DNA of 9,618 nucleotides from positions 1-9,618 of the forward strand of contig MEUM01000156.1 of NCBI GenBank assembly GCA_001771735.1. Direction: 5' to 3'. Below, one piece after another: positions 1 to 6,249 of the stretch. Source of the DNA: Caldifarciminota bacterium RBG_13_43_14. GTDB lineage: Bacteria; Hydrothermota; Tepidihabitantia; SM23-42. The notes under the pieces were generated by a model that ran no database searches, was not told the origin of the DNA, and saw only the letters and a program-made list of their open reading frames with translations. Position 1 is the first letter of the stretch. Each line of letters starts with the position of its first letter. Position numbers and translations under genes: made by a program.

Positions 1-1321
1 GTTTCTGGTATTCATAAGCGCTTCTCGAGATCTCTCTCTGGAAAAAACCTTTCTCGATTGCCGGAATAACACCCCCGAGCTTATCGATCTTATTAAAATA
101 TTGATATGCTCCTTTTTCCAGCTCATTGGTCAGGTTCTCTAGAAAATACGATCCGCCAAGCGGATCGATCGTATTCGCAACACCAGTTTCATAGGCTATG
201 AGCTGTTGAGTTCGCAGAGCAATCTTCACCGCTTTTTCGGTAGGCAAAGAATAGGTTTCATCCATTGAGTTCGTATGCAGAGACTGTGTTCCGCCCAATA
301 CCGCGGCCAATCCCTGAAATGCAGTTCGCATAATATTATTCTCTGGCTGTTGAGCGGTCAGGGTACACCCGGCGGTCTGTGTATGGAATCTCATCAAGTA
401 TGATCGCGGATCCTGAGCGTTGTATTTATCCTGCATCATCCTCGCCCAGATACGGCGTGCGGCCCGGTATTTTGCGATCTCTTCAAAAAAGTCGAGATGG
501 GAGTTGAAAAAGAATGATAACCGGGGTGCGAATTTATCGACTTGCAGACCAACCTTGACTCCATACTCAACATAGGTAAAACCGTTTTTCAATGTGAATG
601 CCAATTCCTGCAAGGCAGTCGCGCCAGCTTCTCGTATATGATAACCTGAGATCGATATCATATTCCATTTTGGGGCATGATCCGAGCAATAGATAAATGT
701 GTCAGTGATAATCCTCATCGATGGTTTGGGCGGATATATCCAGGTTTTCTGTGCTTGATATTCTTTCAGCATATCATTCTGTATCGTGCCGGTCAACCGA
801 TTGGCTGGTATACCCTGTTTTTCTCCGACAACGATATACATCGCCAGTAGCATCGCGGCTGGCGGATTTATCGTCATCGAAGTGGAAATCTGATCAAGAG
901 GTATGCCATTAAATAAGATCTCCATATCGCGCAATGTATCGATCGCTACACCGCAGCGTCCTACTTCACCCCGGGCAAACGGATCATCAGAATCACGACC
1001 GTAAAGGGTTGGAAAGTCGAAAGCAACTGATAGTCCGGTTTGACCATGATTCAAAAGATATTTATATCGCTTGTTCGTATCACGAGGTGTGCCAAACCCA
1101 GAAAACTGCCGCATTGTCCAGAGGCGACCCCGATACATATTAGTATACACACCCCTTACATACGGAAATTCCCCTGGATAACCAAGATCGCGGGTATATT
1201 CAAAATCACCCAATTCATCGGGCGTGTATAACGGTTCTACTGGTATGCCAGATACGGTCGCGAATTTATTGTCCCGCTCCTCGCATTCCCGGTTTTTCTT
1301 TTCCCATTCCTCTCGCTTCAT
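1..1321 (-). CDS. B12-dependent acyl-CoA mutase large subunit (methylmalonyl-CoA mutase family, isobutyryl-type pocket), C-terminus cut by window
   Basis: I translated this by hand from the ATG at 1321-1319 and found about 440 codons with no stop before the left edge. It is the TIM-barrel catalytic part of the adenosylcobalamin-dependent acyl-CoA mutase family, which moves a carbonyl-CoA group between neighbouring carbons. Family landmarks are WTMRQF (68-73), GQTGLSVAFD (93-102), TIQND (179-183), PSMR (200-203), SISGYH with the active-site His at 228, GGTQSLHTNS, and NTIDPLGGS. The short N-terminus fits the split type, in which the B12-binding domain is a separate small subunit; that subunit is not in the window. 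Aligned by eye to Propionibacterium methylmalonyl-CoA mutase, Tyr89 is Phe73 here and Arg207 is Gln191, with the same 118-residue spacing. Phe/Gln is the isobutyryl-CoA mutase pattern. Family is certain; substrate is inferred. The start overlaps the meaB stop (ATGA). Confidence 0.95.
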   Translation of the reverse strand, partial: MKREEWEKKNRECEERDNKFATVSGIPVEPLYTPDELGDFEYTRDLGYPGEFPYVRGVYTNMYRGRLWTMRQFSGFGTPRDTNKRYKYLLNHGQTGLSVAFDFPTLYGRDSDDPFARGEVGRCGVAIDTLRDMEILFNGIPLDQISTSMTINPPAAMLLAMYIVVGEKQGIPANRLTGTIQNDMLKEYQAQKTWIYPPKPSMRIITDTFIYCSDHAPKWNMISISGYHIREAGATALQELAFTLKNGFTYVEYGVKVGLQVDKFAPRLSFFFNSHLDFFEEIAKYRAARRIWARMMQDKYNAQDPRSYLMRFHTQTAGCTLTAQQPENNIMRTAFQGLAAVLGGTQSLHTNSMDETYSLPTEKAVKIALRTQQLIAYETGVANTIDPLGGSYFLENLTNELEKGAYQYFNKIDKLGGVIPAIEKGFFQREISRSAYEYQK

Positions 1322-2301
1322 AGTACCTCCCCCCGTCTTTTCACCATTTGATCTTTTTTGTTTTTTATGGGAGTATTCATCACCCGCATTACGATCTCAG
1401 TTGCAGCTTTGTACGGATTGATCCTGCGTTCATATATATCATTAATATAATTCTGCAAGCGATCAGCGCTTATTCTCGAGTGAATTTGACTGCTTATATT
1501 ACTTGAGATTAGTCCAAGAAAATAATTGGCGGCCTTTATCTTTCTCTCTTCGGCATAACGACCACTAGTCTGCAAATATTTGCGGTGATCTAACAATGAC
1601 CCGACCAGTTCATCGATACCCTCATTCCGCGTTGCCACAGTTCGTATGATCGGGCATGTCCATCCATTTTTCGGTTCCTTTAGGTCAAAAGCGAATTTTA
1701 ATTCAGTCAAGATCCTTTCGGCGCCGTCACGATCGCCTTTATTCACGACCATTATATCACTGATCTCGAGGAGACCGGCTTTCATGGTCTGAATACTATC
1801 ACCAGATTCCGGGACCATAACTACAATTGTAGTATCACCAACCTGAGCGACATCGAGTTCGACCTGCCCAACGCCGATCGTCTCAATAATAATGAAATCC
1901 ATACCCGCCGCATCAAGCACCAGGACAACATCCTTGGTTTTTTCAGCCAATCCGCCCAGACTGCCGCGTGTCGCCATACTGCGAATAAAAACCTTGTCGT
2001 TCAAGGCAAGATCGTTCATCCTTATACGGTCTCCCAATAAGGCACCGCCGGAAAAAGGTGATGAGGGATCGACCGCCACGATGCCGATTCTCTTACCCCG
2101 GGTCAATAAATGTTTTGCAATAACATTCACTAGAGTTGATTTACCGGCGCCCGGAGGCCCGGTAATCCCGACATAATAAGCATGCCCGGTAAATGGATAT
2201 AATTGTTCGAGCAATTCAATATTACCGTTCTCGATTTCGCTGATCACCCGCGCGATCGTGCGTTTATTTCCGGTTCTGAAGGATCGTAGATAGTTATTCA
2301 T
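1318..2301 (-). CDS. meaB: MeaB/ArgK-type P-loop GTPase, chaperone of B12-dependent acyl-CoA mutase
   Basis: This is a G3E-family GTPase. In this family the protein guards its partner mutase: it gates cobalamin loading and helps rescue inactivated enzyme using GTP. Counting from the ATG at 2301, a 327-residue protein shows Walker A GPPGAGKS (48-55), VDPSSP (77-82), GGALLGDRIRMND, GSLGGLAEKT, ETIGVGQ (140-146) and the guanine-specificity motif NKGD (187-190, usually NKAD). The length matches known members (about 320-330). An in-frame GTG at 2373 would add 24 residues. I prefer 2301 because the protein from there aligns with the family N-terminus, but neither start has a clear Shine-Dalgarno site. 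It sits directly upstream of its expected partner and overlaps it by 4 nt. The 92 nt between this start and the glnS stop hold nothing else I can identify. Confidence 0.95.
   Translation of the reverse strand: MNNYLRSFRTGNKRTIARVISEIENGNIELLEQLYPFTGHAYYVGITGPPGAGKSTLVNVIAKHLLTRGKRIGIVAVDPSSPFSGGALLGDRIRMNDLALNDKVFIRSMATRGSLGGLAEKTKDVVLVLDAAGMDFIIIETIGVGQVELDVAQVGDTTIVVMVPESGDSIQTMKAGLLEISDIMVVNKGDRDGAERILTELKFAFDLKEPKNGWTCPIIRTVATRNEGIDELVGSLLDHRKYLQTSGRYAEERKIKAANYFLGLISSNISSQIHSRISADRLQNYINDIYERRINPYKAATEIVMRVMNTPIKNKKDQMVKRRGEVL
1326..1333 (-). promoter_or_regulatory. Shine-Dalgarno site of the mutase gene
   Basis: On the minus strand GGGGGAGG lies 4 nt before the mutase ATG, inside the last codons of meaB. 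With the ATGA stop-start overlap it supports translational coupling and fixes the mutase start. Confidence 0.7.
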
Positions 2302-2393
2302 AAATAGTGGTTTTACACAAAATGACGAAAACCCGATGATTTTGATTGATGTATTGGCTAAAACGGTTCTCACTCAATATTTGCATTTGAATT

Positions 2394-4073
2394 TCACGCA
2401 GTGGCATTTTGCTGTTTTTTCTCAATTTTTGCCCAGGTATCCCTCAGCGTTACCGTACGGTTAAATATCAGTTTTTCAGATCCGGAATCTTTATCAATGC
2501 AAAAATACCCCAGTCGCTCAAACTGCAAATATTCACCAACCCGGGCTTCGGCCAGACTCGGCTCAAGCTCGGCATCGGTAATAATCGCAAGTGAATAAGG
2601 ATTAATGAAATCAATAAAACTCTTATCCTCCGGGACGTTTTCAGGATCCGGTTTTGTGAATAAACGATCGTACAATCGGATCTCGGCGCTGATCGCATGC
2701 TTTGAAGATACCCAATGAATAGTTGCTTTGACCTTGCGGCCATCCGGAGCATCACCGCCCCTGGTCTGCGGGTCATAAATGCAGTGTATCTCGCTGATAT
2801 TTCCTGCTTCGTCTTTTTTAATGTTTGTGCACTTAATAAAATAGGCATAGCGCAAACGTATTTCCCGGTTCGGAGCAAGACGATAGTATTTGGGTGGCGG
2901 ATCCTCACGAAAATCATCCTGTTCGATATAAAGTATTTTGCTGAACGGCACCTTACGTGTACCAGCATTCGGATCTTCCGGATTATTGATCGCATCAATT
3001 TCCTCGACCTGATCATCTGGATAATTATCAATAATTAGCTTGAGCGGCCTCAATACCGCCATGGCGCGTTTTGCCCTGCGGTTCAGATCTTCACGCAAAT
3101 AATGTTCTAATTTTGCGATGTCGATCACGCTGCTGGTCTTGGCGATGCCAATATCACGAGCAAATTGCCTGATCACTTCGGGTGAATAACCGCGCCTTCT
3201 CAAACCGGCCAGGGTCGGCAATCTGGGATCATCCCATCCATTGACATACCTTCCCTCAACCATTTTTTTTATCTTACGAGTACTTGTTATGATATAGTTT
3301 AAATTGAGCCGGGCGAACTCAGTTTGCTGAGAATGATATATACCGAGTTGATCTAGGAACCAGTCGTACAATGGTCGATGGTCCTCAAATTCCAGTGAAC
3401 ATAGCGAATGAGTTATACCCTCAATCGAATCCGATTGACCATGAACCCAATCATAAGTCGGATATATGCACCATTTATCACCTTGACGATGATGCACCTG
3501 ATGCAGTATACGATACATGACCGGATCTCGCATATTCATATTGGGATGGGACATATCGATCTTGGCTCGCAATACGCTCGATCCATCGGGGAATTCCCCT
3601 TTTCGCATGCGCTCGAACAGATCAATGTTATCCTCGATACTGCGGTCTCGAAAGGGACTGTTTTCCCCGGGCTCGGTTAAAGTTCCTCGATACTGCCGTA
3701 TCTGCTCTGCATTAAGATCATCAACATAAGCTTTGTTATCTTCAATGAGTTTTATTGCCCACTCATAAAGCTGATTAAAATAATCAGAGGCGTAAAATTC
3801 TCGATCGCCCCAATCAAAACCAAGCCAGCGTATATCTTCTTTTATGGCGTCGATGTACTCCTGCTTTTCCGCGACCGGATTGGAATCATCAAAACGAAGA
3901 TTGCATAAACCGCCATATTCTTCAGCGATCTCGAAATTTATGCATATCGCCTTGGCATGACCGATATGCAAATAACCATTGGGTTCAGGCGGAAAGCGAG
4001 TATGAACTTTGCCGCCAAAACGATTGTTCCGGTTGTCTTCGGTGATGATTTCGCGGATGAAATCAGTGCTCAT
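2394..4073 (-). CDS. glnS: Glutaminyl-tRNA synthetase
   Basis: This class I synthetase charges tRNA-Gln with glutamine directly. The 559 residues compare with about 554 in E. coli, and similarity is continuous from FIREII to the C-terminal FNRTV and LRDTWAK. The ATP-binding HIGH motif is in PPEPNGYLHIGH (28-39). Other GlnRS landmarks are NLRFDD (58-63), YRGTLTEPG (128-136), NMNMRDPVMYRI, DKWCIYP, SDSIEGITHSLC, GWDDPRLPTL, GLRRRGYSPE and the beta-barrel anticodon-binding region (IHWVSSKHA, EIRLYDRLF, INPYSL). The second catalytic loop is unusual: where E. coli has MSKRKL this protein reads TSTRKI (263-268), so the conserved loop lysine is Thr265. The start at 4073 has only a distant ribosome site (AAGGA, 14 nt upstream). 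The gene follows the GyrI-like gene by 28 nt and ends 92 nt before the chosen meaB start, so co-transcription is likely. Confidence 0.98.
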   Translation of the reverse strand: MSTDFIREIITEDNRNNRFGGKVHTRFPPEPNGYLHIGHAKAICINFEIAEEYGGLCNLRFDDSNPVAEKQEYIDAIKEDIRWLGFDWGDREFYASDYFNQLYEWAIKLIEDNKAYVDDLNAEQIRQYRGTLTEPGENSPFRDRSIEDNIDLFERMRKGEFPDGSSVLRAKIDMSHPNMNMRDPVMYRILHQVHHRQGDKWCIYPTYDWVHGQSDSIEGITHSLCSLEFEDHRPLYDWFLDQLGIYHSQQTEFARLNLNYIITSTRKIKKMVEGRYVNGWDDPRLPTLAGLRRRGYSPEVIRQFARDIGIAKTSSVIDIAKLEHYLREDLNRRAKRAMAVLRPLKLIIDNYPDDQVEEIDAINNPEDPNAGTRKVPFSKILYIEQDDFREDPPPKYYRLAPNREIRLRYAYFIKCTNIKKDEAGNISEIHCIYDPQTRGGDAPDGRKVKATIHWVSSKHAISAEIRLYDRLFTKPDPENVPEDKSFIDFINPYSLAIITDAELEPSLAEARVGEYLQFERLGYFCIDKDSGSEKLIFNRTVTLRDTWAKIEKKQQNATA

Positions 4074-4101
4074 GATTCGATCAGTTATCCTTCTTTTTTT
4101 C

Positions 4102-4677
4102 TTAAAGTTTATCTTTTATGGGCAAATATATTTCCATTACTGATTCATCACTGTCCGGAATGAACCGTTCGTCATACCATTCTAATTCGCAGGCTTCGTT
4201 ATCGTATTCATAGGGTGCGGTCGGCAGCCATTCACCGTAAATGCAGCCGTACGTTTTTGCCAGACCGTCAAGCTTACCCTTATGCTGGAATCTGGCATAT
4301 TTATGTTTCGGGATAGTTTTATAGGTCATGCCTTCGGGTATGTTCTTGGTATCATTAACGATAAAACCAACCAAATGAAAAAAGGTGTATTTATTTTCTT
4401 CAGACATCGGTTGCATTGCATAGGAAACACCCAGCATGACTTTTTCTTTCGCGATCCCCTTGATCTCTGAACAACGTTCCATGAATCGCTTCCAGAGCTG
4501 AGGAAATAGATTATGATCCGAGCTAGCAAACGTGTTCAAGCCGACAACGGTCATTTTGCCCATTTCAACGATCTCTACATTTTCAACACATTTCTGGCAG
4601 CCAACACATCCCTGAGCAATTGCCAGTCCGGTAGACATGATCAAAATTATGATCATTGTGTTTATTATTTTAAGCAT
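4102..4677 (-). CDS. Exported GyrI-like (AraC effector-binding-like) domain protein with N-terminal CxxCxxC
   Basis: This is a 191-residue protein. Residues 1-21 form a hydrophobic signal peptide (Leu/Ile-rich core 4-14) ending in AIA, so signal peptidase I would cut before Gln22. The mature protein would start with QGCVGCQKC, giving Cys24, Cys27 and Cys30. Residues 33-191 read as a single GyrI-like or AraC effector-binding fold: VEIVEMGKMTVVGL near the start, FHLVGFIVND, IPEGMTYKTIPKHKYARF, then ACELEWYDERF and a closing SVMEIYLPIK. In this superfamily the acidic residue in the ELEWYDERF region lines the ligand pocket; some members bind drugs or regulate gyrase, and some are hydrolases. There is no DNA-binding domain and no other enzyme signature, so the ligand is unknown. 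The Cys motif could bind a metal or cluster or form disulfides. It is the first gene of a run with glnS, meaB and the mutase. Confidence 0.85.
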   Translation of the reverse strand: MLKIINTMIIILIMSTGLAIAQGCVGCQKCVENVEIVEMGKMTVVGLNTFASSDHNLFPQLWKRFMERCSEIKGIAKEKVMLGVSYAMQPMSEENKYTFFHLVGFIVNDTKNIPEGMTYKTIPKHKYARFQHKGKLDGLAKTYGCIYGEWLPTAPYEYDNEACELEWYDERFIPDSDESVMEIYLPIKDKL

Positions 4678-4682
4678 GTTTT

Positions 4683-4689
4683 CTCCTTT
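4683..4689 (-). promoter_or_regulatory. Shine-Dalgarno site of the GyrI-like gene
   Basis: AAAGGAG on the minus strand, 5 nt before the ATG at 4677. It supports this start, which begins directly with the signal peptide. Confidence 0.7.
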
Positions 4690-4734
4690 GCCTTCCTACA
4701 GGCCTTTAAAATCCTGACGCGGCAATCATCATTC

Positions 4735-4754
4735 ATATGCGAACTTCCGCATAT
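4735..4754. promoter_or_regulatory. 7-bp palindrome upstream of the GyrI-like gene
   Basis: ATATGCG (4735-4741) and CGCATAT (4748-4754) are perfect inverted arms around a 6-nt centre, about 58-77 nt before the ATG at 4677. The position suits an operator or a leader hairpin. The sequence alone does not say which, or whether it is functional. Confidence 0.4.
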
Positions 4755-4765
4755 TGATTTAAATA

Positions 4766-4850
4766 ACAAGTCCGAATTTTATCTTCAAAATAATGAATAA
4801 GATAGATTTTAGGCGCTGGGTGGCGAATCTGAACCGCGAGTACAACATTA
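4766..4850. repeat. Direct repeat, copy 1
   Basis: This copy matches 4969-5059 in the same orientation. Shared blocks are AATTTTATCTTCAAA (4775-4789, 15 of 15 identical) and TGGCGAATCTGAACCGCG (4821-4838, 17 of 18 identical). The stretch between the blocks is about 31 nt here and 37 nt in copy 2, and looser similarity continues to about 4850. The two-block layout suggests a dispersed non-coding element or an old duplication. Confidence 0.65.
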
Positions 4851-4889
4851 GCCATCCTGCTCGTTGAATAACGGCAATCTTAGGATGGC
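4851..4889. repeat. Inverted repeat between the direct repeats
   Basis: GCCATCCT (4851-4858) and AGGATGGC (4882-4889) are perfect 8-nt inverted arms separated by 23 nt. They start directly at the end of direct repeat copy 1. They could form a stem-loop in RNA of either strand. No T-run follows on either strand, so a terminator is unlikely. Confidence 0.5.
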
Positions 4890-4968
4890 GTAGTATTTCT
4901 GATTCACCTTTCGTTATGACAATAGGATGTTGTTTATTGCTCATGTGATTGCGGGTGAGTATGAGCCC

Positions 4969-5059
4969 ACAAGCTTAAATTTTATCTTCAAATAGGAAAT
5001 AATAAGTTAGATTAATTTTAAGCGCGGTGTGGCGAATCTGAGCCGCGGTAGCATATTAT
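4969..5059. repeat. Direct repeat, copy 2, abutting the HdrD-like stop codon
   Basis: Partner of the copy at 4766-4850. Its matching blocks are AATTTTATCTTCAAA (4978-4992) and TGGCGAATCTGAGCCGCG (5030-5047). The right end runs up to, and slightly into, the TAA stop of the HdrD-like gene (5056-5058). An internal CGCGG/CCGCG pair (5023-5027, 5043-5047) is not preserved in copy 1. Confidence 0.65.
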
Positions 5060-6249
5060 AATACGCTTTGTCCCAGTATCTCGGTAATATCCATGACCAA
5101 CACATCGCTGTTGCGTGCTTTCAATGTCTCTTCGAACATCTGCAAGCAATAAGGACAGGCAACCGCAATGATCTCGGCGCCGGTCGCCAGCAATTGATCC
5201 AATCGGACATCGACAATACGCTCGCCTTTGTGCCAATCCATCCACAAACCACCACTACCCGCTCCACAGCAAACGCTCAATGACCGGGAAAATTCCTCGA
5301 CTTCAAATAATTCAAGACCGGGGATGTTTTGAAGCACTGCTCTGGGTTCATCATATATATTGTTCTGTCTTCCCAGGGTGCAGGGATCATGATATACTAC
5401 CCGCTTTACGAATGGCCGCTGAGCAGCAATTTTCCCCGATGCCATCAATTCAGCAAGTAATTGTGTAATATGCATCGTCTCAAAATTACCGCCCAATTCA
5501 GGATATTCCTGGCGGAAAGCAGTAAAGCAGTGGGGTGAAGAAAACACTATGCGCTGTACACCTGCTTTCTGATAAGCGGATATATTGGCCTGAGCGACCT
5601 GCTTATAGGTTTTTTCCGCACCGACCCGGCGAATCGCTTCCCCGCAGCAACTCTCGGAATCACCGATTACCCCGAATCGAATACCGGCTTTTTTCAATAA
5701 CCCAGCCGTGGCCTGAGCAACTGATCTTGCCCGGCTATCATAGGCTGGCAAACAGCATGGATTATAAAGGAGTTCCATTGAACGATCAAAAATTGCAACT
5801 CCGGCTGCTTTTGCCCATTCGCCCCGGCGTTCTCTCGGTTCGCCCTGTGGATTCCCGACATTATGGATCTTCTGAACTATCGATTTCAGCGTTTCCGGAT
5901 AGGAACTCGCCTCAACCAGCAGGCGCCGTGCCGCGCGTAAAATATTAGGTGTATGTACTGACAACGGACATTGTTCAACACATGCCTCGCAGCCAACGCA
6001 TCGGTATATACGATCGATCTCGGCGGTCAATTTATCTTTGTCTTCGCTTGAAGCAATTATGCCCATCAGGGTTTCGAACGAAAACCGGAACACCGGAAAT
6101 TCATAAGTTCCGACTTGATACCATGGACAAATACTGGCGCATTTTCCACAAGTATAGCATTTGTAAGCATCACCGGCTCCTTCTTCGATCAAAATATCCC
6201 TGAGTTCGGGGTCGATTTCAATGTAAATGGATTTTTTATTTTCAGCCAA
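5056..6249 (-). CDS. HdrD-like (Fe-S)-binding CCG-domain protein
   Basis: This 397-residue soluble protein combines the roles of HdrC and HdrB. Two ferredoxin-type [4Fe-4S] motifs come first: Cys31/34/37/41 (CYTCGKCASICP) and Cys84/87/90/94 (CVGCEACVEQCP). Two CCG modules follow. The second is complete: Cys290, Cys327-Cys328-Gly, and CPYC (365-368). The first has Cys164-165, Cys201-Cys202-Gly and Cys241, but the usual CPHC reads SPHC, with Ser238 replacing a ligand. In HdrB/HdrD such modules hold the non-cubane cluster that reduces disulfides; related proteins reduce other acceptors. There is no membrane segment and no HdrE-like partner in the window. The start is TTG at 6249, with GGAGG 6 nt upstream, and it overlaps the hdrA stop by 8 nt. 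It should receive electrons from the HdrA-like protein; the acceptor is unknown. DsrK or GlpC-like names are less likely given the HdrA partner. Confidence 0.9.
   Translation of the reverse strand: MAENKKSIYIEIDPELRDILIEEGAGDAYKCYTCGKCASICPWYQVGTYEFPVFRFSFETLMGIIASSEDKDKLTAEIDRIYRCVGCEACVEQCPLSVHTPNILRAARRLLVEASSYPETLKSIVQKIHNVGNPQGEPRERRGEWAKAAGVAIFDRSMELLYNPCCLPAYDSRARSVAQATAGLLKKAGIRFGVIGDSESCCGEAIRRVGAEKTYKQVAQANISAYQKAGVQRIVFSSPHCFTAFRQEYPELGGNFETMHITQLLAELMASGKIAAQRPFVKRVVYHDPCTLGRQNNIYDEPRAVLQNIPGLELFEVEEFSRSLSVCCGAGSGGLWMDWHKGERIVDVRLDQLLATGAEIIAVACPYCLQMFEETLKARNSDVLVMDITEILGQSVL

Larger units (their letters stand above)
4678..5055. other. Intergenic region with repeats, no convincing gene
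   Basis: These 378 nt separate the redox operon from the GyrI-glnS-meaB-mutase operon. They hold two diverged direct repeat copies, an inverted repeat between them, and a short palindrome near the downstream gene, each listed separately. A promoter for the downstream operon should lie here. A weak minus-strand candidate is TTGAAG, a 17-nt spacer, then TATTTA, at about 4761-4789; I would not rely on it. I see no clear rho-independent terminator after the HdrD-like gene: a CGCGG/CCGCG pair (5023-5027, 5043-5047) has a 15-nt loop and no T-run. A 61-codon frame (4759-4944, minus) spans most of repeat copy 1 and lacks a ribosome site, so I do not call it a gene. Confidence 0.6.

Noticed and set aside
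1892..2176. 94-codon plus-strand open frame
   Set aside because: It is antisense to the MeaB core motifs and is explained as a shadow of that gene.
2302..2373. N-terminal extension of MeaB from the GTG at 2373
   Set aside because: The extra 24 residues have no counterpart in known MeaB/ArgK proteins and the GTG has no Shine-Dalgarno site; the ATG at 2301 gives the family length. Not fully excluded.
4759..4944. 61-codon minus-strand frame in the spacer
   Set aside because: It has no ribosome site, resembles no family I know, and its 3' part covers direct repeat copy 1; it looks like repeat-derived noise.
5023..5047. Possible terminator hairpin after the HdrD-like gene
   Set aside because: Only 5 bp of stem with a 15-nt loop and no T-run, and it is not kept in the other repeat copy.
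5535..5948. 137-codon plus-strand open frame
   Set aside because: It lies entirely antisense to the HdrD-like gene, which has clear motifs, and its product has no recognisable domain.
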